Assembly (NCBI RefSeq): GCF_009749525.1
Contig: NZ_WOAC01000014.1
Location: 1 to 64,000, forward strand
Length of the DNA stretch: 64,000 bases
Origin: Mesorhizobium xinjiangense
Lineage (GTDB): Bacteria; Pseudomonadota; Alphaproteobacteria; Rhizobiales; Rhizobiaceae
Reading direction: 5' to 3'
A program made the translations under genes and the position numbers. A model generated the notes under the pieces. That model was given only the letters and a program-made list of their open reading frames with translations, was not told the origin of the DNA and searched no databases. Each line of letters begins with the position of its first letter. Positions within the stretch are counted from its first letter, which is position 1. Below are positions 53,626-62,058 of the stretch, one piece after another.

Positions 53626-53642
53626 TGATATCAGTGATATCA
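53626..53642 (-). promoter_or_regulatory. operator of the toxin-antitoxin pair
   Basis: Two copies of the self-complementary octamer TGATATCA (53626-53633 and 53635-53642), one base apart, lie just before the antitoxin gene. Paired palindromes of this size are typical binding sites of FitAB/VapBC complexes. Confidence 0.65.
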
Positions 53643-53677
53643 TAATTCTTCGCGCGGCATTGGACAAGGTGGCGGAT

Positions 53678-54208
53678 CTACCCCACCATGCGGCTGGGTG
53701 CGTTTTCGCGGGCGAGCTTCCTGAACTTCTTGACCACCATGTCGCGCTTCAGACGCGAAATATGGTCGATGAACAGGACTCCATTCAGGTGATCGATCTC
53801 GTGCTGCAGGCAGGTGGCGAGCAAGCCGTCGGCAGCCACCTCCTTCTGCGCACCTTGCCTGTCCAGATAGCGCACGGTCACCGATGCCGGACGCTCGACC
53901 TCGGCATAATAGTCCGGGATCGACAGGCAGCCCTCCTCGTAGACGGCGCGCTCGTCCGAGCTCGCCACGATCTCCGGATTGATGAAGACCTGCGGCGCAT
54001 GATCCTCGTCATCCTTCGAGATGTCGATCACCAGCATGCGCAGCGGCTCGCCGACCTGGATCGCCGCAAGCCCTATGCCCGGCGCGTCATACATGGTTTC
54101 CAGCATGTCGTCGGCGAATTTGCGCACCGAATCGTCGACGCGCTCCACCGGCTTGGAAACCTGGCGCAGCACGGGATCGGGAAGGATGATGAGCGGTTTG
54201 ATGGCCAT
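53678..54208 (-). CDS. def: peptide deformylase
   Basis: A 176-residue metallo-enzyme that removes formyl from nascent proteins. All three motifs are intact: GIGLAAIQ (44-51), EGCLS (92-96, with metal Cys) and HEIDH (136-140). It normally pairs with fmt; here the toxin-antitoxin pair lies between them. Confidence 0.97.
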   Translation of the reverse strand: MAIKPLIILPDPVLRQVSKPVERVDDSVRKFADDMLETMYDAPGIGLAAIQVGEPLRMLVIDISKDDEDHAPQVFINPEIVASSDERAVYEEGCLSIPDYYAEVERPASVTVRYLDRQGAQKEVAADGLLATCLQHEIDHLNGVLFIDHISRLKRDMVVKKFRKLARENAPSRMVG

Positions 54209-54310
54209 GGCGTTCAGTTAGTGGCTGGCGCGAACGCCGTCAATGGCGACGCTGCAATCTGTTCTCGTTTTGATCTTATGTCGCACGTGCGAATCGGATA
54301 GGCTTGGCGA

Positions 54311-55567
54311 ATGAACGCGCTTGCACCCATCCTGTCCGAACCGCTTTTCCGCCTCGGCGCCACGTCCGTCACGCTCGGCCATGTGCTGGCACTCGGCGCC
54401 GCCGTCGTCGTGCTGCTGCTGATCGCGCTCGGCGCGGCCCTGCGCAACGCGGCGCGTGCGCGGGCCGCGGCCGCCGCCGAAGCGGCCGAGCACGCCCGCG
54501 AGGCCGAAGCGCGCATGGCCGAGATCACGCGCACGCAGGCCGAGATGCAGGGGCGCATGGCGTCGATCGCCGAGGTATTCGGCTCGCGCCAGAGCGAGCT
54601 CAACAAGTCGATTTCGGAACGGCTCGACGCCATGACCGGCCGCATCGGCCAGACGATGAGCGAGCAGACGAAATCGACCCATGAGAGCCTGACGAAGCTG
54701 CAGGAACGCCTTGCCGTCATCGATACGGCGCAATCGAACATCCAGTCGCTCGCCGGCCAGGTGGTGCAGCTGCAGCATATCCTTTCCAACAAGCAGACGC
54801 GCGGTGCCTTCGGCCAGTCGCGCATGGAAACGATCGTCGCCGACGGCCTGCCGCACGGCGCCTATGAATTCCAGGCAACGCTGTCGAACGGCACCCGGCC
54901 CGACTGCCTTGTGCGCATGCCGAACGACACCCCGTCGCTGGTCATCGACGCCAAGTTTCCGCTGGAATCCTGGAATGCCATGCGCCAGGCGGCCGAAAAC
55001 GACAATGCCGAGGCGCACAAGCAGGCGGTACAGTCCTTCCGCCGCGACATCGAGGTGCATATCCGGGCGATCGCCGACAAATATCTGATAACCGGCGAGA
55101 CCCAGGATACCGCCTTCATGTTCGTGCCGTCGGAATCGATCTTCGCCGGCATCCACGAGGACTTCGAGGCGCTGGTGCAAAAGGCGCACCGCTCGCGCAT
55201 CGTCATCGTCTCGCCGTCGCTGCTCATGCTGTCGATCCAGGTCATCCAGGCGGTGCTGAAGGATGCGCGCATGCGCGAGCAGGCACACCTGATCCAGGGC
55301 GAGGTGATCCGTCTGATGGAGGATGTCGGCCGGCTCGACGATCGCGTGCGCAAGCTGCAGACGCATTTCATCCAGGCCAACAAGGATATCGACCTCATCC
55401 TCACCTCATCCGACAAGATCAGCAAGCGCAGCCAGAAGATCGAGGCGCTGGAATTCGGCGGCGGCGAGAGTGATGCCGACGGACCGGAACCGAAGAAGGA
55501 CGCTGAGCGCGTTGCCGAATCGCGCACCGGCTCGCTGCGCCTTCGCGTCGTCGACGGCGAGGATTGA
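54311..55567 (+). CDS. rmuC: DNA recombination protein RmuC
   Basis: A 418-residue protein with an N-terminal membrane helix (about 18-38), a long Ala/Glu-rich coiled coil (about 45-150) and the RmuC nuclease-like domain (about 165-370: LPDGAYEFQATLSNGTRPDCLVRMP, VIDAKFPLESWNAM, TAFMFVPSESIFAGI). It limits inversions between short inverted repeats. An intergenic repeat pair begins two bases after its stop. Confidence 0.93.
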   Translation: MNALAPILSEPLFRLGATSVTLGHVLALGAAVVVLLLIALGAALRNAARARAAAAAEAAEHAREAEARMAEITRTQAEMQGRMASIAEVFGSRQSELNKSISERLDAMTGRIGQTMSEQTKSTHESLTKLQERLAVIDTAQSNIQSLAGQVVQLQHILSNKQTRGAFGQSRMETIVADGLPHGAYEFQATLSNGTRPDCLVRMPNDTPSLVIDAKFPLESWNAMRQAAENDNAEAHKQAVQSFRRDIEVHIRAIADKYLITGETQDTAFMFVPSESIFAGIHEDFEALVQKAHRSRIVIVSPSLLMLSIQVIQAVLKDARMREQAHLIQGEVIRLMEDVGRLDDRVRKLQTHFIQANKDIDLILTSSDKISKRSQKIEALEFGGGESDADGPEPKKDAERVAESRTGSLRLRVVDGED

Positions 55568-55568
55568 T

Positions 55569-55653
55569 CCGGTTTCCACTTCTCCTGGAATTGATTCCTC
55601 CCGCAGTGCAATTCCGCACGGAGAACCGGTTTCCACTTCTCCTGGAATTGCAC
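55569..55653. repeat. direct repeat pair between rmuC and recR
   Basis: The 25-base unit CCGGTTTCCACTTCTCCTGG-AATTG occurs at 55569-55593 and 55626-55650, identical in both. Between and after them, GTGCAATTCC (55607-55616) and GGAATTGCAC (55644-55653) form an inverted pair. The AACCGGTTTCCACTTTTC-like sequence resembles an intergenic motif I recall from many Mesorhizobium/Rhizobium genomes. Confidence 0.75.
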
Positions 55654-55665
55654 TAGATATCCGGT

Positions 55666-56271
55666 ATGTCGAAGAGAATCGCCGGTCCCGAGATCGAACA
55701 CCTCATCCAACTCCTGGCCAAGGTGCCCGGGCTCGGCCCGCGCTCGGCGCGCCGCGCCGCGCTGCACCTCATCAATAAGAAGGAACAGCTGCTCGCGCCG
55801 CTGGCCGCGGCGATGGATGAGGCTGTCGAGAAGGTGCGCGTGTGCTCGACCTGCGGCAATGTCGATACCGCCGATCCCTGCACCATCTGCACCGATCCGC
55901 GGCGCGATGGCGCGACCATCATCGTCGTCGAGGATGTCGCCGATCTCTGGGCACTGGAGCGCGCCGGGGCAATGAATGCGCGCTACCACGTGCTGGGCGG
56001 CACGCTCTCGCCGCTCGACGGTATCGGCCCGGAGGAACTCAACATCAAGGCCCTGATCGACCGCGTCGCGGCCGGTGGCGTCGGTGAGTTGATCATCGCC
56101 GTCAACGCGACCGTCGAGGGTCAGACGACGGCCCACTACATCACCGACCAGCTCGACGGGCTGGACGTCAAGGTCACCCGGCTTGCCCATGGCGTACCCG
56201 TCGGCGGCGAACTCGACTATCTGGACGAAGGCACGCTGTCGGCGGCGCTCAGATCGCGCACGGCGTTTTGA
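55666..56271 (+). CDS. recR: recombination protein RecR
   Basis: A 201-residue RecR. The helix-hairpin-helix (about 10-35: [21 protein letters not shown]), zinc finger ([16 protein letters not shown], about 57-72) and Toprim domain (about 80-175: [17 protein letters not shown]) are in the usual order, ending with the C-terminal Walker-like [15 protein letters not shown]. It works with RecF and RecO in gap repair, and recF lies 5 kb away. Confidence 0.97.
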   Translation: MSKRIAGPEIEHLIQLLAKVPGLGPRSARRAALHLINKKEQLLAPLAAAMDEAVEKVRVCSTCGNVDTADPCTICTDPRRDGATIIVVEDVADLWALERAGAMNARYHVLGGTLSPLDGIGPEELNIKALIDRVAAGGVGELIIAVNATVEGQTTAHYITDQLDGLDVKVTRLAHGVPVGGELDYLDEGTLSAALRSRTAF

Positions 56272-56326
56272 GGGGATCTGCGAAGGAGGAGTGTCTGCGC
56301 AGATGACAGAGAAATCCGCGTACTTT

Positions 56327-56403
56327 CGTACCTCCCTCTGGCCTGTCGGCCATCTCCTCCGCAATGGGGGAAAGATGGCCGGCAGGCCACAGGGGGGTGT
56401 ACC
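56327..56403. repeat. large imperfect palindrome downstream of recR
   Basis: GTACCTCCCTCTGGCCTGTC-GGCCATCT pairs with AGATGGCCGGCAGGCCACAG-GGGGGTGTAC around CCTCCGCAATGGGGGAA, giving a near-perfect stem of roughly 28 bp. It resembles CCCCCCTCTG-type intergenic palindromes widespread in rhizobial genomes. It lies just before the transglycosylase gene and could form a strong RNA hairpin. Confidence 0.75.
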
Positions 56404-56422
56404 AATCCGCAATTATCGCCGC

Positions 56423-57664
56423 ATGATCGGCAAACCTCTTCATGCCGTCCTATGCGCACTTCTCTTCCTCATTGTCTTCCTCCTTCCCGCCCACGCCGCC
56501 TCCATCGACGCGCAGTTCCGCTCCTGGCTCGAATCCGATCTGTGGCCGGGCGCGCAGTCCAACGGCGTGTCGCGCACGACCTTCGAGGCCGCCTTCGACG
56601 GCGTGACGCCGAACCTCAAGCTACCGGACCTCGTGCTTCCGGGCCGCGAATCCTCGACACCGGAAAAGCAGCACCAGGCGGAATTCCGCGCGCCCGCCGC
56701 CTATTTTTCCGAGAACGTCGTGCGCGGCGTCACCGATGGCGGGCGCAGCAGGGCCCGCCAATATGCCGACACGCTGGCAGCGATTGAACGCCGTTTCGGC
56801 GTGCCGGCCGGCATCGTGCTCGCCATCTGGGGGCGCGAATCCGCCTTCGGCCGCGCGAAAATTCCGCATGACGCCTTCGAGGTGCTCGCCACGAAGGCCT
56901 TTCTGTCGACCCGCAAGGCGATGTTCACCCGGGAAGTGCTCGCCGCTCTCGTCATGGCCGAACGCAACCGGATCGCACCGCGCGCCATGAAAAGCTCCTG
57001 GGCCGGCGCGCTCGGCCAGCCGCAGTTCCTGCCAACCTCCTATCTCGAACACGCCGTCGACATGGACGGCGACGGACGCGCCGACATCTGGAATTCGGTG
57101 CCCGACACGCTGGGCTCGATCGCCAATTATCTGCACGCGCATGGCTGGGTCAAAGGCCGCGATTGGGGTTTCGAGGTCACCGTCCCGGCCAATGTCTCCT
57201 GCGCGCTTGAAGGTCCCGACCAGGGCAAGCGGATTTCGCAATGGGCGGCGATGGGGATTGCACGCGTCGGCGGCAAACCGTTTCCGGCCCATGAGGCGCG
57301 CGGCGAAGGCTTTCTGATGATGCCGGCCGGACGCTACGGCCCGGCCTTCATCGTCACGCCGAACTTCTACGTGCTGAAGGAATACAACGAGAGCGATCTC
57401 TATGCGCTGTTCGTCGGCCACGGCGCCGACCGGATCACCTATGGCGACCGCCGCTTCATCGGCGCCTGGAACAAGGTCGACCGGCTCCATCGCTCCGACA
57501 TCGCCGCCATGCAGCGCGGCCTCGAACGGCAGGGCTACGACGTCGGCGGCGCCGACGGCCTGGCCGGCTTCAAGACCCGGCGCTCGATCGGCGACTGGCA
57601 GGCAAGGAACGGCATGGCGCCGACCTGCTTTCCCGACGCCGGGTTGGTCCGGGCCCTGAAATGA
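56423..57664 (+). CDS. MltB-type lytic murein transglycosylase
   Basis: A 413-residue periplasmic enzyme. The signal peptide is about 1-27 (LLFLIVFLLPAHA). The SLT_2 domain (about 30-330) contains the catalytic Glu139 in IWGRESAFGRAKI, with GALGQPQFLPTSYL and DMDGDGRADIWNSVPDTLGSIANYL typical of MltB. A C-terminal PG_binding_1 domain (about 345-410: DIAAMQRGLERQGYDVGGADGLAG) anchors it to peptidoglycan. The ATG at 56423 gives the only sensible signal peptide. The substrate is the glycan strand of murein. Confidence 0.93.
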   Translation: MIGKPLHAVLCALLFLIVFLLPAHAASIDAQFRSWLESDLWPGAQSNGVSRTTFEAAFDGVTPNLKLPDLVLPGRESSTPEKQHQAEFRAPAAYFSENVVRGVTDGGRSRARQYADTLAAIERRFGVPAGIVLAIWGRESAFGRAKIPHDAFEVLATKAFLSTRKAMFTREVLAALVMAERNRIAPRAMKSSWAGALGQPQFLPTSYLEHAVDMDGDGRADIWNSVPDTLGSIANYLHAHGWVKGRDWGFEVTVPANVSCALEGPDQGKRISQWAAMGIARVGGKPFPAHEARGEGFLMMPAGRYGPAFIVTPNFYVLKEYNESDLYALFVGHGADRITYGDRRFIGAWNKVDRLHRSDIAAMQRGLERQGYDVGGADGLAGFKTRRSIGDWQARNGMAPTCFPDAGLVRALK

Positions 57665-57675
57665 ACCTTGCCAGT

Positions 57676-57722
57676 CCGTATGCCCGGCCGCGCGCATTTC
57701 CGTATGCCCGGCCGCGCGCATT
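57676..57722. repeat. two-copy 24-base tandem repeat
   Basis: CCGTATGCCCGGCCGCGCGC followed by ATT occurs at 57676-57698 and again at 57700-57722, one base apart. It starts 11 bases after the transglycosylase stop. It may be a small slippage duplication. Confidence 0.8.
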
Positions 57723-57799
57723 GCAGATGACATGGCGCGCGCAATCGGGCAACCTCTGCAACCAAGGACACCGGAACCGAGGTCGCGAGAGGAAATTCC

Positions 57800-58351
57800 A
57801 TGAACAATCTCAAGAGTTTCCGTTTTTGGATCGGAGCCTTCGCGCTGGCGGCCACCGCCATACTGGCCGCCTGCACGGTCGTTGTCGATGAACCTCGCCC
57901 ATCGCGGCCGGGCGTCGGCCCGCGACCGCCCGTGGCCTGCACACGCGAATATGCGCCAGTCTGCGGCCAGCGCGGCAACACCCGCCGCACTTTCGCCAAC
58001 GCCTGCACGGCACGCGCCGCGGGCTATCGTGTCAATCGTCGCGGTCCTTGCGGTGCCAGCAGCAGCGGCAGTCCCGCCGTGTGCACGCGCGAACATGCGC
58101 CCGTCTGCGGCCAGCGCGGCGGCAGAACACGCACGTTTTCCAATGCCTGCCTGGCCCGTTCTGCCGGCTATCGTGTCGACCATCGGGGCGCCTGCCGCGC
58201 CGGTGGAGGTGGCTCTGCAGGCCGTCCCGTCGCCTGCACAATGGAGTATTCGCCGGTCTGCGCCAGGAGAGGCAATCAGCGCCGCACTTTCGGCAATGCC
58301 TGCCAGGCACGCGCGAACAACTTCACCATCATGCGTCGCGGGCGCTGCTGA
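57800..58351 (+). CDS. lipoprotein with three Kazal-type protease inhibitor domains
   Basis: A 183-residue protein. A lipobox LAAC (Cys25) ends the signal peptide, so it is lipid-anchored. Three Kazal-like modules follow, starting at about residues 47, 94 and 146, each with the pattern C-T-(R/M)-E-(Y/H)-(A/S)-P-V-C...TF-NAC-AR......RG-C, that is, four cysteines rather than the six of animal Kazal domains. Gly/Ser-rich linkers separate them. They probably block serine proteases at the cell surface. The 3' end overlaps the convergent aconitase X gene by 23 bases. Confidence 0.9.
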   Translation: MNNLKSFRFWIGAFALAATAILAACTVVVDEPRPSRPGVGPRPPVACTREYAPVCGQRGNTRRTFANACTARAAGYRVNRRGPCGASSSGSPAVCTREHAPVCGQRGGRTRTFSNACLARSAGYRVDHRGACRAGGGGSAGRPVACTMEYSPVCARRGNQRRTFGNACQARANNFTIMRRGRC

Positions 58352-58757
58352 ACACCGGCGCATCGATGGCGCCTTCGTTATCGATGCTGACGTGCTGCCC
58401 GCGAAACCGAGCGTGAAAACGGCGGTCGAGCTTTACCGCAGGGGGAATGGGCCAACCCATCTCGCGCGCCACGATGAGACCGAGGAGCAGGATCGCGTCC
58501 GGCTCGTGCAGCACGATCGCCGCCGGCGCAAGGTCGCGGTGGACGAGTTCCATCAGCACGGCCGAGGCCGACGACGAACCGATGGTCGCTGGGACGAAGA
58601 GCACCGTGCCAGTGACCGACTGGCCATGCTGAGGATGGCGCACATCGGCGATGCGTCCGGTGCGCGCATCGACCCCGCCCCAGAAACTGATCGGCCGGTC
58701 GAGCACGAGCGCGGGTCCGCCGGATGCCGCAGCGGCAACAAGCACGTCGCCCTTCAT
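58329..58757 (-). CDS. aconitase X swivel (small) subunit, AcnX-type
   Basis: A 142-residue DUF126/swivel-domain protein. Motifs: VLDRPISFWGGVDARTGRIADVRHPQHGQSVTGTVLF, FVPATIGSSSASAVLMEL and GMGWPIPP-like VAREMGWPIP. It pairs with the large subunit as one enzyme, the dehydratase of cis-3-hydroxy-L-proline or related acids. The start overlaps the large-subunit stop (ATGA). Its 3' end overlaps the Kazal gene. Confidence 0.9.
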   Translation of the reverse strand: MKGDVLVAAAASGGPALVLDRPISFWGGVDARTGRIADVRHPQHGQSVTGTVLFVPATIGSSSASAVLMELVHRDLAPAAIVLHEPDAILLLGLIVAREMGWPIPPAVKLDRRFHARFRGQHVSIDNEGAIDAPVFSSARDA

Positions 58758-60025
58758 CGGCCCACTGCCTCGGTTGCGGCGCCGAATTGCGGCCGCCCCG
58801 AAACCGCGCTTTCCACGCAATCGGCGAGCGAGCCGTAAAGCACGTCATAGCCGGTATTGCCCGGCGCATAATGGGCGAACTTGCCGGAGTTGGTCATCAG
58901 CACGCCCGACGGCAGTTCGGCCATGATCGGGGTGACGACGACACAGGTGTCGGCAACGATGGTCACACCGCACGCCTCCAGCAGCTTGCGCCTGCCATCG
59001 CGATCAATCGTCTCCAGCACGTGCCGCCCGGTGCAGGCATAGAGCGGCACGCGCAAGCGCCGCCCGGCAACGAGTTCTTCCAGGCGCGCGACCTCGTCCA
59101 GCGAGAGATGCGGGCTGCCGACGGCGACGGCATCGATGCGATCCGGTGCATTGGCGGTCGACAGGCGGCGCTGCGCGTCGGCAACCATTTGCGGTGTGAC
59201 CGTGATCGTGTGCTTCGGTGTCATACCGCCGCCGGCGGCCGCCACGTCGGGTGCTTCGGGCGTGACCCCGGCAATGTGGAACAGGCCGACCGCACCGGCC
59301 GAAGCGGCGGCCGCGCCGAAGGCTTTCAACGCGTCCTCGCCTGGATGGGCGGCAATGCCGGTGACAACACCCACACCATCGCCGATCTCGCGGCCGAAAA
59401 GGCTGCCCAGAACGGGCCAGGCGATCTCGCTTGCCAGGAATTCCGCCGGCAGGTGCGAGACGTCGAAGACGACCTCCGCACGGCGGTTTCGCGGACGGTG
59501 CAGCCCGGTATAGGGCGCACATCCCGCGATCGCGCAGGCAATGTCGAGGAAATCGCCATAACGGTTCGTCCGCGCGCCCAGGACCGAGTTGCAGAACACG
59601 ACGGCGTTGGATTCGCCCCATGCAACGTCGCTGCCGAATGCCGGTCGGTGGCCGGCCTGATAGGGCGCGCAGGTCCAGGTCGGTTCGCAACCCATGGCCC
59701 TGTAGGCGTGCATCATGCGGCGCGCCATGGCACGTTGCGGCTCCTCCAGCCGCACCCGGCAGCCGCCGGCGAGATCGAGCGCGCCGACATTGAGCGTCGC
59801 GCGCACCGCCACCTTCGCGCCGCCATCGACCAATCGCTCGGCAAACAGCGTTCCCGAATCGCCGTGATAAAGCGCCCCGTCGATATGAGCCGAGGCGATC
59901 GAAATCAGCCGCGGCGCACCCAGAAGCCGCGCGCTCTCGGCGACGATCCGCATGGCCATGGCCGCGCCCGCGCCATGCTCGCCGGCCGCCGTGGCACGCT
60001 CCTCCTCGCTCAACTCAAGCGGCAA
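58754..60025 (-). CDS. aconitase X catalytic (large) subunit, AcnX-type
   Basis: A 423-residue DUF521 protein. The preferred start is TTG at 60025, four bases after the moeB stop, with GGAGTAGAGCC upstream; an in-frame ATG at 60094 lies inside moeB and adds 23 residues unlike the family. Conserved runs: ISIASAHIDGALYHGDSGTLFAERL, GCEPTWTCAPYQAGHRPAFG, GESNAVVFCNSVLGARTNRYGDF (iron-sulfur Cys) and the late DTCVVVTPIMAELPSGVLMTNSGKFAHYAPGNTGYDVLYG. The enzyme is expected to dehydrate cis-3-hydroxy-L-proline or a similar acid. Placement in a moeB operon is odd. Confidence 0.92.
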   Translation of the reverse strand: MPLELSEEERATAAGEHGAGAAMAMRIVAESARLLGAPRLISIASAHIDGALYHGDSGTLFAERLVDGGAKVAVRATLNVGALDLAGGCRVRLEEPQRAMARRMMHAYRAMGCEPTWTCAPYQAGHRPAFGSDVAWGESNAVVFCNSVLGARTNRYGDFLDIACAIAGCAPYTGLHRPRNRRAEVVFDVSHLPAEFLASEIAWPVLGSLFGREIGDGVGVVTGIAAHPGEDALKAFGAAAASAGAVGLFHIAGVTPEAPDVAAAGGGMTPKHTITVTPQMVADAQRRLSTANAPDRIDAVAVGSPHLSLDEVARLEELVAGRRLRVPLYACTGRHVLETIDRDGRRKLLEACGVTIVADTCVVVTPIMAELPSGVLMTNSGKFAHYAPGNTGYDVLYGSLADCVESAVSGRPQFGAATEAVGR

Positions 60026-60029
60026 GGCT

Positions 60030-60809
60030 CTACTCCGCGGCCGCGCGGCGGGCCGAATAGCGCATGGTGTCGAAACGCGCTCCAAGCCCGTCATAAAGCA
60101 GCAGCCGCCCGATCAGCGGATCGCCGATGCCGGTGATAAGCTTGATCACCTCCATCGCCTGCAGCGTTCCCATGACCCCCGTCAGCGCCCCGACGATTCC
60201 GGCCTCGGCGCAAGTCGGCACGAGACCGGTCGGCGGCGGTTCGGGGAAAAGATCGCGGTAGCCCGGATTGAGCTGCCCGTCCTTGTCCGCGGCAAACGGC
60301 ATCAGGACCGTCAGCGAGCCGTCGAAGCGGCCGACAGCCGCCGTGACGAGCGGTTTTTCTGCCGTCGCACAGGCGTCCGCCACGGCGTAGCGCGTGTCGA
60401 AATTGTCCGAGCCGTCGGCGACCACGTCATAAGCCGAGACGAGCTCGGCGACATTGCCGGTCGTCAGGCGAAGCGCATGCGGCTCGACGCGCACATGCGG
60501 ATTGATGCGGGCGATCGACTGCGCCGCGCTCTCGGTCTTCGGCTTGCCGGCGGCCTGCGTGTCATGGATCACCTGGCGCTGCAGGTTGGAGAGCGCCACC
60601 GTGTCGTCGTCGACTATGCCGAGCGTACCGACGCCGGCCGCGGCCAGATATTGCAGGAGCGGCGCGCCGAGCCCGCCGGCACCGATCACCAGCACGCGGG
60701 CGCGCTTGAGCTTCTGCTGGCCCGCGCCGCCGATCTCCGGCAGCACGATATGGCGCGCATAGCGCTCCAGCTCTTCGTCGCTCAGCGGAGCAGAAGGTGT
60801 GGTGTTCAT
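60030..60809 (-). CDS. moeB: MoeB/ThiF-family sulfur-carrier adenylyltransferase
   Basis: A 259-residue E1-like enzyme that adenylates the C-terminus of MoaD/ThiS. The nucleotide fold VIGAGGLGAPLLQYLAAAGVGTLGIVDDD (about 41-69), SNLQRQVIH, and VADGSDNFDTRY are diagnostic, and the active-site Cys is VPTCAEAGIVGALTG. The zinc-binding CxxC pairs of E. coli MoeB are absent: the first site reads GYRDLF, and no Cys occurs in the C-terminal tail. This may be the alphaproteobacterial variant. Confidence 0.9.
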   Translation of the reverse strand: MNTTPSAPLSDEELERYARHIVLPEIGGAGQQKLKRARVLVIGAGGLGAPLLQYLAAAGVGTLGIVDDDTVALSNLQRQVIHDTQAAGKPKTESAAQSIARINPHVRVEPHALRLTTGNVAELVSAYDVVADGSDNFDTRYAVADACATAEKPLVTAAVGRFDGSLTVLMPFAADKDGQLNPGYRDLFPEPPPTGLVPTCAEAGIVGALTGVMGTLQAMEVIKLITGIGDPLIGRLLLYDGLGARFDTMRYSARRAAAE

Positions 60810-60871
60810 GGCGCGATCATAACGCGTCGTGGGCGCAGCGCAATTGGCGGCACGGCCGTCGCGGCGCGTTC

Positions 60872-62053
60872 TCAGTCTGCATCGTCCGGCGTCACCGTGC
60901 CGTTGGCGACGGTGAAAAACTGCGCGCGGCCGCGCAGGTCCTCAAACAGCGCCGCCTCGGTGCCCGTCATGAAAACCTGCGCATTCAACTCTTCAAGTAT
61001 GCCGAACAGGGCCTCCCGCCGGCTGCGGTCGAAATGGGCCGCAATTTCGTCAAGAAGCAGCACAGGCGCCATGCCGGCAAGCTCGCCGGTCAGCCTGGCA
61101 TGCGAAATGACGAGCCCGACCAGCAAGGCCTTCTGCTCGCCGGTGGAGCAGAATTCGGCCGCCATGGCCTTCGGCCGGTGGCGCACCACAAGGTCTGAGC
61201 GATGCGGCCCGTCAAGGGCCCTCCCAGCGGCACGGTCGCGCTCGCGATTTCGCGCCAGGTGGGAGCGATAGAACTCTTCCACCTCGACCGCCGGCTGTTG
61301 GCAGATCATATCCTCCAGAAAGCCCGACATCGCGATATCGGCCTTTGGAAAGGGCGCGTCGTCCGCGATGAGCTCGATCTTGGCGCCGAGCAGGCGCACC
61401 ATCTCGCGGCGCGCCGCGGCAACGGCCGCGCCGGTTTCGGCCATCTGGGTCTCGATGGCGGCGAACCAGTTGTCATCGCGCACATTGTCGGTCAGCATTC
61501 GATTACGGCTTCGCATGGTCCGTTCGAAATCGAGCGAGCGGCGCCCATGCGCCGGGTCGATGGTCAGCACCAGACGATCCAGAAAGCGTCGGCGATCGGC
61601 TGCCGGGCCGGTGAACAGCCCGTCCATCGCCGGCGTCAGCCACATGACACGCAGATAGTCGAGCAGTTCCTCGGCCGAACGCGCGCTCGTGCCGTCGATG
61701 CGCACCTTGCGGCCGCTGTCGGCCTCGCCGCCCGGCGAACCGCCGGCCCCGCTGCCGATCTCGTGTTCACCGTCGGGGGTCTCGATCCTCGCATGGACGG
61801 CGAAGCCGCCGGCCGTGCCCTCCTTGGCGACCTCGCCATAGGCGGCGCGGCGCAGGCCGCGGCCCGGCGTCAGGAAGGAGATCGCCTCCAGGAGATTGGT
61901 CTTGCCGGCGCCATTCTCGCCGGTCAGCACCACCAGGCCCGGCAGGAGTTCCGACGAAAGATGGGCGTAATTGCGAAAACCCGTCAGCGTGAGCTTGCTT
62001 ATCGATACCTGCGGCGGAGACATTGCATTGCCTGCCGATCCTCCGTCAGCCAC
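60872..62053 (-). CDS. recF: DNA replication and repair protein RecF
   Basis: A 393-residue SMC-like ATPase. Walker A is GENGAGKTN (about 46-54), the signature CSTGEQKALLVGL, and Walker B PVLLLDEIAAHFD. The start may be GTG at 62053, six bases from the dnaN stop, or ATG at 62023; both leave the conserved SISKLTLTGFRNYA intact. It acts with RecO/RecR at stalled forks. The dnaA-dnaN-recF order supports an origin-side location. Confidence 0.95.
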   Translation of the reverse strand: MADGGSAGNAMSPPQVSISKLTLTGFRNYAHLSSELLPGLVVLTGENGAGKTNLLEAISFLTPGRGLRRAAYGEVAKEGTAGGFAVHARIETPDGEHEIGSGAGGSPGGEADSGRKVRIDGTSARSAEELLDYLRVMWLTPAMDGLFTGPAADRRRFLDRLVLTIDPAHGRRSLDFERTMRSRNRMLTDNVRDDNWFAAIETQMAETGAAVAAARREMVRLLGAKIELIADDAPFPKADIAMSGFLEDMICQQPAVEVEEFYRSHLARNRERDRAAGRALDGPHRSDLVVRHRPKAMAAEFCSTGEQKALLVGLVISHARLTGELAGMAPVLLLDEIAAHFDRSRREALFGILEELNAQVFMTGTEAALFEDLRGRAQFFTVANGTVTPDDAD

Positions 62054-62058
62054 CTCGC

